Positions 26,601-35,492 of a stretch of DNA of 64,000 nucleotides are shown one piece after another. The position numbers were made by a program, and so were the translations under genes. This stretch comes from Paucibacter sp. KCTC 42545 (lineage in GTDB: Bacteria; Pseudomonadota; Gammaproteobacteria; Burkholderiales; Burkholderiaceae_C), in the NCBI RefSeq assembly GCF_001477625.1, contig NZ_CP013692.1:3038001-3102000 (forward strand), in the 5' to 3' direction. Each line of letters opens with the position of its first letter. The stretch's first letter is position 1. The notes below the pieces were generated by a model, which did no database searches, was not told the DNA's origin, and saw only the letters and a list, made by a program, of their open reading frames with translations.

Positions 26601-29366
26601 CTGCTGGTGGGCCACTACCGCTCCATGACCCTGACCGGGGCCGAGGAAGTGATTGACGCCTTGGTCAATCAAGGCATGAGCCGCGCGCTGGCGGCGGGCC
26701 TCTACCCCGACGCGGTGGGCTCGCATCAAATCTTTGGCAACCAGCGCCCGCATCCCGACAATCCCTTCCAGATGGCCAGGCCGCAGGCCGCCATCGTGGT
26801 GGGCCTGGGTGAAGAAGGCAAGCTGCGCACCAGCGAGCTGATCTTCACCGTGCGCCAGGCCGTGATGGCCTATGCCCAGCGCCTGTCCGAACAAGCCACT
26901 GGCACCGCCGGCAGCGAGACCCCGGCGCCGCTGGAGTTCGAGCTGGCCGCCACCTTGATTGGCAGCGGCGGCACCGGCATCACCACCGGCGCGGCCGCCC
27001 AAGCGATTGCCCAAGGCGCCTGGGCCGCCAAGCAGAAGTTGCAAGGCACAGGCTGGCCGCAACTCAGCCGCCTGACCCTGACCGAGCTTTACCTCGACCG
27101 CGCCGGCGATGCCTGGCGCGCCCTGCAGCAGCTTGAAGCCGCCAGCCCGGGCAGCTACAAGCTGGTGGGCAAGGTCAGCTCAGGGCCGGGTGCCATGCGG
27201 CGCATGCTGGACTCGAATTACCGCGGCAGCAATTACGACTTCATCAGCGCCCTGTCCGTGCCGGGCCACAAGCCGGATCAACCCGCCATCGCCTACAAGC
27301 TCAACACCAAGCGCGCCCGCAGCGAGCTGCGTGAGCAGCATGCCCAGGGCGCCCTGCTGCGCGAGTTCGTGGCCCGCGCCTCCAACGACGCCAATACCGA
27401 CACGCAGATCGGCCGCACCCTGTTCAATCTGCTGATCCCCGTCGAGATGGAGCCCTTCCTGGGCGGCAGCAGCGAGCTGGTGATTGAGCTGGAGCCCGCC
27501 ACCGCCGGCATCCCCTGGGAATTGCTCAACACCAATCCGCTGGACAGCGGCGAAGACAAGCGCCCCTGGGCGATTCGCACCAAGCTGATCCGCAAGCTGC
27601 AGCTGGACGATTACCGCGCCGAGCCGCGCGATGCCAGCGCCGACGACCATGTGCTGGTGATCGGCGAGCCGCTCTGCGACCCCACCCTCTACCCTCGCCT
27701 GGAAGGCGCGCGCCAGGAGGCCCTGGCCGTGGCCGAGCAGCTGAGCAGCGGCCTCGGCCGCGAGACCAACCGCGACGGCGCCGAGCTGGTCAATCTGCTG
27801 GCCGAGCAGAACGATGCGCAAACCATCATCAACGCCTTGTTCGAGCGCAATTACCGCGCCATCCACATTGCCGGCCATGGCGCGCCGGGCCCGAACGGCG
27901 GGGTGGTGCTGTCGGGCCAGAACACCTACCTCAGCGCGGCCGAAGTCAAGTCCATGCGGGTGGTGCCGGAGTTGGTCTTCCTGAATTGTTGCCACCTGGC
28001 CGGGCGCGACCCCAATGCCGTGCTGCAAACCGAAACAGGCGCCGGCCGCTACGACCGCGCCAGCTTTGCCGCCAACACGGCCGAAGCCTTGATCAAGGTC
28101 GGCGTGCGCTGCGTGGTGGCCGCCGGCTGGGCCGTCGAGGACGAAGCAGCCAAGGTCTTTGCCACCACCTTCTACGCCAGCTTGCTGACCGGGGCGCGCT
28201 TCATCGAAGCCGTGGGCCGCGCCCGCGAGGCCGCCTGGAGCGCCAACCGACAGGGCAATACCTGGGCCGCCTACCAATGCTACGGCGACCCCGAATGGAC
28301 CTGGCGCCGCGAAGGCGCCGACGCCCAGCGACCCAGCACACCGCTGGCGGATGAGCTGGCCGGCGTGGCCTCGCCCGTGTCGCTGACGCTGACGCTGGAG
28401 AACATTGCCGTGCGCGCCCAATACGGCAAGAGCTCGCCCCAAAAGCGCCAGGGCGCACTCGACAAGCTGCGCTATCTGGAGGCCGAGTTCAAGCCGCTGT
28501 GGGGCAGCATGGGCGCGGTGGCGGAAGCCTTTGCCGTGGCCTACAACAGCGCGGGCGAACGCAAGGCCGCGCTGGAGTGGTACCGCATCGCCGTGGAAGC
28601 CGAGGACGGCAGCGCCTCGCTGAAAGCAAGCGAGCAATACGGCAATCTGCTGGTGCGCGAAGGCGAGCAACAAGCCGACCTGACGCAGATCCGCGCCGGC
28701 ATCAGCCTGCTGGAACGCGTGCTGGCGGTGCAGCCCACGGTGGAGCGCGAAAACTTGATGGGCTCGGCCTGGAAGCATCTGGCCATGGTGCTGGAATTGA
28801 AGCAGGCCCAGGCTGCGGGCAAAGCCGTGCCGCCCGCCGTCACCGAGGCCTTGAGCAAAGCCGCCCAGCATTACAGCCAGGCCGCGCAGCGCTGCTTGCA
28901 AGCGCAGTCCGGGGAGTTGTTCTACCCACGCATGAACGCCATGGCGATTGAGCTGCGCCTGGCCTTCCAGGCGGGCCGACCTATCACTGGCTCGGAAGGC
29001 GCCGAGTCCACGAATGAGTTGAGCGCCGAGGCCTTCAAAGCGGCCCGTGACTCTTTGACCGAGACCAATGCACGCAAGCCGGACTTCTGGTCGGTGGTGG
29101 GCCAGACCGAGCTGGACATGCTGCAAGCACTCAGCCAATCCAGCTTGGCCGGCGCGGCAGGGGCCGTGCTGCAAAGCCTGCAAGCGCTCAAAGTCCGCGT
29201 GCCCGCGCCCGCCATGTGGGACACGGTTTACAAGCAGGCCCGCTTCACCCTGGAGCCCTACCAAAGCGTCAGCCATGCCAGCGCGGCCTTGCGAAGCGCC
29301 GAGCAAAAGGCGGCCAAGCAATTGCTGGAAGGCATCAAGGCGCTGGCGGCTGGCAGTCGCAGCTGA
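23670..29366 (+). CDS. Giant protein: two alpha/beta hydrolases plus CHAT protease domain
   Basis: A 1,898-residue cytoplasmic-looking protein without a signal peptide. Domain 1 (about 195-420): alpha/beta hydrolase of the DUF7379/PGAP1-like type, HGTF oxyanion motif at 202-205 and nucleophile Ser269 (HSRGG). Domain 2 (about 545-800): LCAT/lipase-like hydrolase, LPGILGSN at 551-558 and Ser654 (HSMGG). An Ala-rich linker (about 880-925) follows, then a domain resembling leucyl-aminopeptidase N-termini (AAIVVGLGEEGKL). Next is a CHAT caspase-like domain (about 1290-1550) with His1399/His1403 (HIAGHG) and Cys1440/Cys1441 (LNCCHLAG) as the likely dyad. The C-terminus is helical and TPR-like. Proteins with CHAT domains act in programmed proteolysis and defence; the lipase pair suggests a lipid or ester substrate. 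The biological role is unknown. Confidence 0.9.
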   Translation: MASKSQDITFLIPGQMVASRSAAGASQAGGLQRGISKAKVQLGSQRAGGAAQRVSARPGEDVVLLTLANGPTLVLHPQAARDLMHAQSSGATRSALAAHDDDEVQVTANLAWPGLEDKATRGATRGWMGSAVLSAFEVVSGLLKDPAVSLATAAITRKVDGQVNAGVYALSPASLRSPLKHETPLQQVPAAADAGPLLILVHGTFVDTVSTFGKLFVQHPDKVRNLFAHYANRVYALDHPTMGFSPIANALTLVNALPAGARLHLLTHSRGGLVAEVLARACGGGALSEEELALFAGAEYEAHRRDLQALVKAAQAKGLKLERVVRVACPARGTTLASKRLDAYLSVLQWGLQLAGVPVAPELVDFVHEVARRRADPAELPGLEAMMPESPVVEWLNRSEAQLPGELRVVAGDLEGDSIGSWLKTLLSDAFYWTDNDLVVQTRSMYGGSPRSGAGAASFILDRGGKTNHFNYFSNERTVAAISSALTEAAPAEFSPIGPLSWQGKDASGTRAALAVARSRGWFSNDTAEPSPAEQAQRAEQAAKRPAVFVLPGILGSNIKRNGSRIWLGFRFVNGLMKLAWDEKTVNEFAPDGPIGSCYDALIERLADTHEVIPFAFDWRRPIEDEARRLGQAVDAAIAARRNSGQPVRIIAHSMGGLVARTMQLEAPATWRRMMAHPDARLLMLGTPNGGSWAPMQTLSGDDTFGNALVAFGALFDKGGARKMMAGMPGFMQLQDGLLDPQLGLDRAETWQKLADQDIAILRERSFWHQLESQISIYTWGAPPQKVLDQAVALRRRLDAQIGQLGLDKQKMLLVVGHASFTPAGIRLDPNDGLEYLDTPDDGDGRVTLASATQLGLRTWKLDAEHGKLPDVAEAFAAYVELLQTGDTRSLETLEARASRAAATTSTAGGAAAAAAASPQLQRSRPSRGLQASLPPSDAGDVMGLARHSAKRVAADQGSRALQMTVLNADLRFVQQPLLVGHYRSMTLTGAEEVIDALVNQGMSRALAAGLYPDAVGSHQIFGNQRPHPDNPFQMARPQAAIVVGLGEEGKLRTSELIFTVRQAVMAYAQRLSEQATGTAGSETPAPLEFELAATLIGSGGTGITTGAAAQAIAQGAWAAKQKLQGTGWPQLSRLTLTELYLDRAGDAWRALQQLEAASPGSYKLVGKVSSGPGAMRRMLDSNYRGSNYDFISALSVPGHKPDQPAIAYKLNTKRARSELREQHAQGALLREFVARASNDANTDTQIGRTLFNLLIPVEMEPFLGGSSELVIELEPATAGIPWELLNTNPLDSGEDKRPWAIRTKLIRKLQLDDYRAEPRDASADDHVLVIGEPLCDPTLYPRLEGARQEALAVAEQLSSGLGRETNRDGAELVNLLAEQNDAQTIINALFERNYRAIHIAGHGAPGPNGGVVLSGQNTYLSAAEVKSMRVVPELVFLNCCHLAGRDPNAVLQTETGAGRYDRASFAANTAEALIKVGVRCVVAAGWAVEDEAAKVFATTFYASLLTGARFIEAVGRAREAAWSANRQGNTWAAYQCYGDPEWTWRREGADAQRPSTPLADELAGVASPVSLTLTLENIAVRAQYGKSSPQKRQGALDKLRYLEAEFKPLWGSMGAVAEAFAVAYNSAGERKAALEWYRIAVEAEDGSASLKASEQYGNLLVREGEQQADLTQIRAGISLLERVLAVQPTVERENLMGSAWKHLAMVLELKQAQAAGKAVPPAVTEALSKAAQHYSQAAQRCLQAQSGELFYPRMNAMAIELRLAFQAGRPITGSEGAESTNELSAEAFKAARDSLTETNARKPDFWSVVGQTELDMLQALSQSSLAGAAGAVLQSLQALKVRVPAPAMWDTVYKQARFTLEPYQSVSHASAALRSAEQKAAKQLLEGIKALAAGSRS

Positions 29367-29486
29367 ACGGACTGGCGTCACATCAGGCGCACAAAATGGG
29401 CGGGTGGACAATGGCGCCTTGCCAGCGCCCACCCCCGCCTGCCCGCCTTTGATTTCGTCTCCTTGTCAGCCTTTTTGCCCGCCCCA

Positions 29487-31607
29487 ATGAACCGACACCG
29501 TCCTCTGCCCGCACCCACTTTGCAGCATCGCCTGCTGCCGCTGAGTTTGGCCGTCAGCGCGGCGCTGTTGCTGGCAGCCTGCGCCAGCGGTCCTCAGCAA
29601 CCGGCGCAGCAAGCCCAGACTTTGCCGCCAGCCATGAACAAGCTTTTGGGCGCGCAAGAAGCCGCCGGCCTGAGCCGCGCCGAGGGCTTGCGCCGCATCG
29701 CCGCCCGCAGCGGCCTGAGCGTTGAGGAATTGCAGCAACAACCCTCGCGACTGGAGCCCATCGCCCAGGATCTGCTGGCCCGCTTTGAGCGCGACACCCA
29801 AGCCCTAATCACATCCGCCCAAGCCAGCGGCCAGCCGGAGGCCATGGCGCTGGCCTTGCCGCTGCTCGATGCACCCGGTCGCTTCTACGCTTGGACCCAG
29901 TTTGCCGATATGGCCCAAGCGCCCTTCTCTACCTCCCACATCACGGCGGTGACTGCCGCAGCGCCGGGCACGCAAGGCCAGCAGCGCGGCTCGCTCGAGC
30001 ACGAAGTGCCTTTCTCCGGCCCCGAGGTCAAGGCCGCCAATGCCACGCCCACCGATCTGGCCGCACGTTATGCGATGAGCGACCCCAGCCTGGGCCACGG
30101 CCAGCAAGTCGCCCGCGTCGTCACCGCCGCAGCGCAGTGCCCGCAGTTGTTGGTGGATGGCCGGCCACAGCCCATGCAGGTGCGCGCGCCCGCCGTGCGC
30201 GGCGTGGCCAGCAATTCCGCCGCCCAGACCGGAGACAAGCGCCAGACAATCGGCGCCGATTTCGAACTGCTGACCTGCGAGGCCACGCTGCCGCCTGCGG
30301 CGCAAGTGGTGGGCGTGGGTGGCCAGCGCCTGGCGCTGCGCCCGCCGCAAGCGCAAATCAATCGCGTGGTGGTGGTGGGTGACACCGGCTGCCGCGTGCA
30401 GGGGCCCAATGCCTTCGGCAGCGGCAAGCCTGGCGCACCGCTGCAAGACTGCAGCGATGAGTCCGACTGGCCCTGGCGCAGAATAGCCCGCGCAGCCGCC
30501 AGCTTCAACCCCGACTTGATCATCCACAACGGTGACATCCATTACCGCGAAGGCTTGCCCAAGGGCACCGAGCCCGGCCAGCCCCAGCCCAACGAGGCCC
30601 GCGTCGCTGCCTATATGGACACCATCACCTACGGCTGGAAGTCCTGGGAGGCGGATTTCTTCCGCCCCGCCGGCGCGCTGCTGGCCGCCGCGCCCTGGGC
30701 CATCACCCGTGGCAATCACGAGTTATGTGACCGGGCCGGCGCGGGTTGGTATCGCTTTCTCGACTACCGCCGCTTCCCCGCGCAAGAACCGCAATACAGC
30801 CCGGACTACGACGCCGCCATCTGCAGCAATGCCACCGACCCGCTGCTGGTGCGCCTGGGTGACTTGCAGCTGATTCTGATGGACGTGGGCGGCCTGGCCG
30901 ATGCCCCGGGCCGTGGCCGCAATCAGGGCTGGACCAATGGCGACCATTTGCGCACCGCCCGTCAACTCACCGCTGTGGCACGCGACGGCACGACCCAGAG
31001 CGCTTCCGTATCCTGGCTGGTCACGCACAAGCCGCTGTTCGCCTTTTACTCGGGCGGCCCAAAAGTCACCAGCAGCACCTGGCAGTTTCAGAAGGCTTTG
31101 CAGCCCGGCGTCGAGAGCTTTGGCGCGGGCAATGGCGAATTGCCGGCCAATCTGCAGATGGTGCATTCCGGCCATATCCACGGCTGGATGATGATCAGCC
31201 ACCCGGCGCAGACTGGGCTACCCACGCAATACCTGATCGGCAATTCCGGCCAAGCCCTGGAAGGCTTCCATTTCGGCGCCCGCGGCGACAAGCCCTACCA
31301 GGCTGCAGCCCCTGAAGCGCAGGCCAATGACATCGCAACGCAAGACCGCCGTTGGCCCTGGCACGACGCGCCCTGGTCCTTCCGCTTGCCCAATGGGGTC
31401 ATGGCCCAGCCCGATGCCTTCAGCAGCAGCCCCGTCATCGATGCGGGTAGCAAGAACGCGCACAGCGAGGAGTTCGGCTTCGTAGTTTTCGATCGCATCA
31501 CCGGCAGCAGCAACTGGACCGCCCGCATGTTCGACCCACAGCGCCAATTGCTACGCACCTGCACCACCGAGGGCAAGCGCACCCGCTGCGAAGCCCCGGC
31601 CAAGTGA
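29487..31607 (+). CDS. Metallophosphoesterase lipoprotein
   Basis: A 706-residue secreted lipoprotein (signal peptide and lipobox LLAAC) with a calcineurin-like phosphoesterase domain in its second half. All metal motifs are present: GDTG (Asp299), GDIH (Asp350), GNHE (Asn410-His411), THKP and GHIHG (His563, His565). The N-terminal 250 residues have no recognised domain. I choose the ATG at 29487; an upstream TTG (29463) is possible. It begins 120 bases after the CHAT gene on the same strand and could be cotranscribed. Substrate (phosphoester, nucleotide or lipid phosphate) unknown. Confidence 0.88.
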   Translation: MNRHRPLPAPTLQHRLLPLSLAVSAALLLAACASGPQQPAQQAQTLPPAMNKLLGAQEAAGLSRAEGLRRIAARSGLSVEELQQQPSRLEPIAQDLLARFERDTQALITSAQASGQPEAMALALPLLDAPGRFYAWTQFADMAQAPFSTSHITAVTAAAPGTQGQQRGSLEHEVPFSGPEVKAANATPTDLAARYAMSDPSLGHGQQVARVVTAAAQCPQLLVDGRPQPMQVRAPAVRGVASNSAAQTGDKRQTIGADFELLTCEATLPPAAQVVGVGGQRLALRPPQAQINRVVVVGDTGCRVQGPNAFGSGKPGAPLQDCSDESDWPWRRIARAAASFNPDLIIHNGDIHYREGLPKGTEPGQPQPNEARVAAYMDTITYGWKSWEADFFRPAGALLAAAPWAITRGNHELCDRAGAGWYRFLDYRRFPAQEPQYSPDYDAAICSNATDPLLVRLGDLQLILMDVGGLADAPGRGRNQGWTNGDHLRTARQLTAVARDGTTQSASVSWLVTHKPLFAFYSGGPKVTSSTWQFQKALQPGVESFGAGNGELPANLQMVHSGHIHGWMMISHPAQTGLPTQYLIGNSGQALEGFHFGARGDKPYQAAAPEAQANDIATQDRRWPWHDAPWSFRLPNGVMAQPDAFSSSPVIDAGSKNAHSEEFGFVVFDRITGSSNWTARMFDPQRQLLRTCTTEGKRTRCEAPAK

Positions 31608-31614
31608 ATGAGCA

Positions 31615-31642
31615 GCGGCCCCAGCAAGAATGCTGGGGCCGC
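31615..31642. terminator. Bidirectional hairpin between convergent genes
   Basis: A perfect 12-bp stem GCGGCCCCAGCA/TGCTGGGGCCGC with an AGAA loop, between the stops of the metallophosphoesterase (+) and the lipoprotein (-) genes. T-tracts are lacking. Confidence 0.65.
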
Positions 31643-31676
31643 GACTTGATCTGATGCTGATCGGCGGCCGAAGCGT

Positions 31677-33662
31677 TTACGGCGTCAGCGTATAGCGCGT
31701 GTAGTAGCGGCGACCAGCGGCGTCTTGCGCGCCCAGCCAGAGCTCGTAGTTGCTGGCGACAAAGGTGTCCGGCACGCTGATGCCGGCGAGGGTCAGCGTA
31801 GTGCTCGGCGGCAGCGGTGGCGTCGTGTCATTGATCAAAGGCGCCTGCGTCGGATCAGCGGGCACATTGAGCACCGTGCGCACACTGATCAAACGCATAT
31901 CGGGGTTGGCCGCCGCCCAGGCTGACCAGTTGATCGTCATGCCCACCAGCAATTGGCCACCGCGCAGTGTCGCGCTGCTGCTGACGCCGTCCAGCGTCGG
32001 GAAGCGGGCCGCGGGCAGCTCAGCCGGCACTTCGGCAGGCAGATAAACCGCGCGTGATTCGGCCGTGCCGCTGAGGCTGTAAGTCACCAGGTACTTGGCA
32101 TTGAGCACGATGTCGTCGGCGCCAATCCAGCCCACAGAAGATCGCAGCAAAGCCGTGTCCGCCAAGCCACCGGTCGGCACCAGGCTTGTGGCGCCGGCGG
32201 TGCTGGAAATGCACAGCTGCGCCTGCCCGCAATTGGCAAAGGGAATGCTGAAACCGCCCGGCGTTTGCACCGTGGCCTGTGTCAGCAGCGGCGTTGCGGA
32301 CCCTTCGAGCAGCGTCTGAATGTTGATTTGCAGGCCAGCCACCGGGTTCGGCGTGATGGCCGTACTGTTCGTGCCATCGGCCGCCAACGCCTGAAACGCC
32401 AGCGGGTAGACCGCCAGCGCCAGCTTCTTGCCATTGCCGATCAGGTTCCACACCGAGCCGGTGGTGGAGGTCTTGCTATAGCTGACGGCATCGCTGAAGG
32501 TATCGACCACAGTGCCGGAGACATCGCTGATGGGTGCGGCCACCAGCACGCGTTTGCACAGGCCGCCGGTCACCGTGTCATCGGCGCAGCCGGTGATCTG
32601 CCAGCGGCCGAATTGGCGATTCTTGGCGACATAGTCGGCCAGCTTGGTGGCGAGCGCGGCCTTGAGCCGGCCGTTGTGCGTGTCATAGCCAGCCAACAAG
32701 GCGTGCGAGCCAATGGTGGCGGCACTCGCCCCTTGGGCGATCAGCTTGTTCAACGCGGCGCTGAGATCGTCCAGCGCGGCCAGATTGGCCAAGGTCGCCG
32801 TCGGGCTGGTGGTGGCTTTGAGCGTGCTGGTGATGGCGTTGGTGGGCGTCGGGCTGCTGGTCTTGAGCAACTCGGTCTGCGCCATGGGCAAATCCACCAC
32901 CACTTCGGCTGCCTGGCTGGGCAGCAATTTATTGCTCAGCTGCAGCTGCATCACGCCCTTGCTGTTCTTAACCAGGCTGACGCGCAGGCTTTCGATCAGC
33001 AAATCATGCGCACCCTTATTGGCGGCGAAGGCCGGATCGGCCAGCAGGCTAAGGGCGGTTGGGTTGCTGAACTTCAGGTCAGTCAGCTGGGTTTTGACCA
33101 GGGTTTTAACGAACTCGCCGGCCGCGCTGGCGGCCGTGGCGGCCGCGGCAAGCGCTGGGCCATTGGACTTGGCCGCGGCAAACACCGGCTGCGGGTCGGC
33201 GCCCAGCGCCAGCGCCAGCACCGCATTGCTCAGCGGCGACACATGGGCCACCATGGCCGAGGCATTGGCGGCCAGAATCGGCACCGCCGAATGCAGCACT
33301 TGCGGATTACCGGCAGCATCCAAGCCACTGACCTGCACCAGCAAGGGCGCAGTCAGGCTCTTGCTGCTCAGGGTCAGGCTGTAGGAGCCGTCAGGCGCGC
33401 GGGTGGTGGTGCTGCCCAGGCTGGCGCCGCTGCCGTCCACCACGGCGACACGCGCATTCATCAGAGGTGCGCCCACCGCAGCGATGCCGCTGAGTGTGGG
33501 GCCGCTGGCGAACTCAGTGACGCCGCCGCCCCCCGAGCTGCTGTCACCGCCCTTGCCGCCACCACAGCCGACCAAGACTGCGCAAACGAGAAGCAGGCCC
33601 AGGCCCAGCTGACGCGGGGCGAAGGGGCGAGATGGCAAGAACAGGCTGGGCATATTGATCAT
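31677..33662 (-). CDS. Large hypothetical lipoprotein
   Basis: A 661-residue protein with a signal peptide and lipobox (VLVGC) followed by a Gly/Ser-rich tether. Residues about 55-130 resemble a carboxypeptidase-regulatory-like beta-sandwich (GIAAVGAPLMNARVAVVDGSGASLGSTTTRAPDGSYSLTL). The rest is Ala/Thr/Leu-rich, with one cysteine pair (GCADDTVTGGLC) and another (NCGQAQLC). I do not recognise a function. It is convergent with the metallophosphoesterase gene. The ATG at 33662 is used; ATG at 33653 is an alternative. Confidence 0.8.
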   Translation of the reverse strand: MINMPSLFLPSRPFAPRQLGLGLLLVCAVLVGCGGGKGGDSSSGGGGVTEFASGPTLSGIAAVGAPLMNARVAVVDGSGASLGSTTTRAPDGSYSLTLSSKSLTAPLLVQVSGLDAAGNPQVLHSAVPILAANASAMVAHVSPLSNAVLALALGADPQPVFAAAKSNGPALAAAATAASAAGEFVKTLVKTQLTDLKFSNPTALSLLADPAFAANKGAHDLLIESLRVSLVKNSKGVMQLQLSNKLLPSQAAEVVVDLPMAQTELLKTSSPTPTNAITSTLKATTSPTATLANLAALDDLSAALNKLIAQGASAATIGSHALLAGYDTHNGRLKAALATKLADYVAKNRQFGRWQITGCADDTVTGGLCKRVLVAAPISDVSGTVVDTFSDAVSYSKTSTTGSVWNLIGNGKKLALAVYPLAFQALAADGTNSTAITPNPVAGLQINIQTLLEGSATPLLTQATVQTPGGFSIPFANCGQAQLCISSTAGATSLVPTGGLADTALLRSSVGWIGADDIVLNAKYLVTYSLSGTAESRAVYLPAEVPAELPAARFPTLDGVSSSATLRGGQLLVGMTINWSAWAAANPDMRLISVRTVLNVPADPTQAPLINDTTPPLPPSTTLTLAGISVPDTFVASNYELWLGAQDAAGRRYYTRYTLTP

Positions 33663-33774
33663 TCGGGGTGCTCAAGCCCCAAGGCATTTCTATCGCCTGA
33701 TCTTGCCACCGCCACCCCGGCCGAGGTCAGCGGAGATGCCAGCCGATTTGGGGCCTAACGCCCGATTTGCGGCC

Positions 33775-35355
33775 TCATTTACCGAGCTTGACCCAGCTCA
33801 GCTCCAGCCAGTTGTCGGGCCGGTGCACCGCCTCGACGCCGTTGCGCATGGCCCAGGGAATCACCTGGCGATGCAGGGGCAAGACATGGAACTGCTGCTT
33901 GAACTCGGTGATGGCGGCCTTGATCAGCTGTTCACGCTTGGCCGGATCGACCTCAACGCTGGACTGCGCGGCCAGGGCGTCGAATTTGTCATTGCGCACA
34001 TCGCCGTAGTTGTAGGCGCCCACGCCTTGCTCGCCGCGCTTGCGGAACACCGGGGTCAGGATGGACTCGGCATCGGTGATCGGTCCGCCCCAGCCGTAGA
34101 GGTACAAGCTGGTGTCGAGCTTTTCCAGCTTGGGGAAGTAAGTGACCCGCGGCATGGCATTGACGTTGATCTTGATCTTGAGCTGCGCCCACATCGCGGC
34201 CAAGGCTTTGCAAATGGACTCGTCGTTGATGTAGCGGTTATTGGGGCAGTCCAGCGTGACCTCGAAGCCATCGGCATAGCCGGCCTCGGCCATCAGCTTG
34301 CGCGCAGCGGCGATGTCGAAGGGCGCGCGGGCCTCGATTTGCGGGTCGTTGTAGGAGGCGCTGGCCGAGGGCGTCAAGCTCCCGGTGGTGACGCTCAGGC
34401 CATTCATCAGCTTGGTTTTGAGCGTCTCCACATCGATGGCCTGATACATGGCCCGCCGCACGCGAATGTCCTTGAAGGGATTCTTGTCACCGCTGACCTT
34501 GCCGTAGAGCAGCTTGTCGCGAGCCTGATCCATGCCGATGAAGACCAGCCGGTTCTCCGGCCCATCCACCACCTTGACGCCACTGGTGCTGCGCAGGCGC
34601 GGCACGTCGCGTGGCGCGGGATCCAACACGAAGTCGATCTCCCCCGACACCAGCGCCGCCAGCCGCGTCGCATCATTGGCGATGGGGCTGAACACCACCT
34701 CTTGCACATTGCCCTCGAACTTGCCCCACCAGCCGGGGTTGCGTTTGTAGACGGTCTTGATGCCCGGTTGGCGCGTCACCAGCTGGTAGGGGCCGGTGCC
34801 GTTGGCATTCATGCTGGTGAAGCTTTCTTCCTTGTTCTTGAAGTCCAGTGGCTTGGTGACGCGGTGCGTCTCCGACCAAGGCTTGCTCATGATCCACAGC
34901 AGGTCGATGTGCTGCAAAAAGATCGGATTGAACTTGGCAAGCTGGAATTCCACCGTCAGCTCATCGACCTTCTTGGGAACGCCGACGGCATTGGCGTAGA
35001 CAGCCAGCTGTGAGCTGCTCTCCTTGGCGCGCTGAATGGAATAGACCACATCATCGGCCGTCAGCGCCTGACCATCATGAAACTTGACGCCCGGCCGCAG
35101 CTTGAAGCGCCAGACAAGCGGCGAGACCTGAGTCCACTCGGTGGCAAGACCTGGCACCAGATTCAGGCTGCGGTCGCGCCGGGTCAGTCGCTCATAGACC
35201 TGGCCGTTGACCATATTGGTCATGCTCTCGTTCTGCGAGTGCGGGTCCATGGTTTGCGGGTCGCCCTGGCTGGCCCAGCGCAGGGTTTGCGCCTGAAGCA
35301 GCAGCGGCGCGCTGCAAGCCGCCAGCGCCAAAGCCATCAAGGTGATCTTCTTCAT
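33775..35355 (-). CDS. ABC transporter substrate-binding protein, peptide type
   Basis: A 526-residue periplasmic solute-binding protein of family 5 (SBP_bac_5; DppA/OppA-like). A signal peptide (MKKITLMALALAACSAPLLLQAQ) is followed by TLRWASQGDPQTMDPHSQNESMTN, YERLTRRDRSLNLVPGLATEW and FKLRPGVKFHDGQALTADDVVYSI, all hallmarks of the family. GGAGAGG precedes the ATG. No permease or ATPase genes lie next to it, so it is an orphan that must borrow a transporter encoded elsewhere. The ligand (peptide, opine or other) is not predictable. Confidence 0.94.
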   Translation of the reverse strand: MKKITLMALALAACSAPLLLQAQTLRWASQGDPQTMDPHSQNESMTNMVNGQVYERLTRRDRSLNLVPGLATEWTQVSPLVWRFKLRPGVKFHDGQALTADDVVYSIQRAKESSSQLAVYANAVGVPKKVDELTVEFQLAKFNPIFLQHIDLLWIMSKPWSETHRVTKPLDFKNKEESFTSMNANGTGPYQLVTRQPGIKTVYKRNPGWWGKFEGNVQEVVFSPIANDATRLAALVSGEIDFVLDPAPRDVPRLRSTSGVKVVDGPENRLVFIGMDQARDKLLYGKVSGDKNPFKDIRVRRAMYQAIDVETLKTKLMNGLSVTTGSLTPSASASYNDPQIEARAPFDIAAARKLMAEAGYADGFEVTLDCPNNRYINDESICKALAAMWAQLKIKINVNAMPRVTYFPKLEKLDTSLYLYGWGGPITDAESILTPVFRKRGEQGVGAYNYGDVRNDKFDALAAQSSVEVDPAKREQLIKAAITEFKQQFHVLPLHRQVIPWAMRNGVEAVHRPDNWLELSWVKLGK

Positions 35356-35492
35356 CGAGTGCCTCTCCCTGTCATCGTCGTGAGGGGAGTTTAGGCAGGG
35401 CTTGCTGCGCAGCAGCCCGGGGCAACCCTAGCCACTGCCCCTGCCCTGGCCACTTGCAGGCCTGGGCAAGGAATCAAAGCGCTAACGAAGCA

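Noticed and set aside
27180..29432. 750-residue minus-strand ORF inside the CHAT gene
   Set aside because: Shadow frame with Gly/Ala/Gln/His bias; the plus strand has clear catalytic motifs in the same place.
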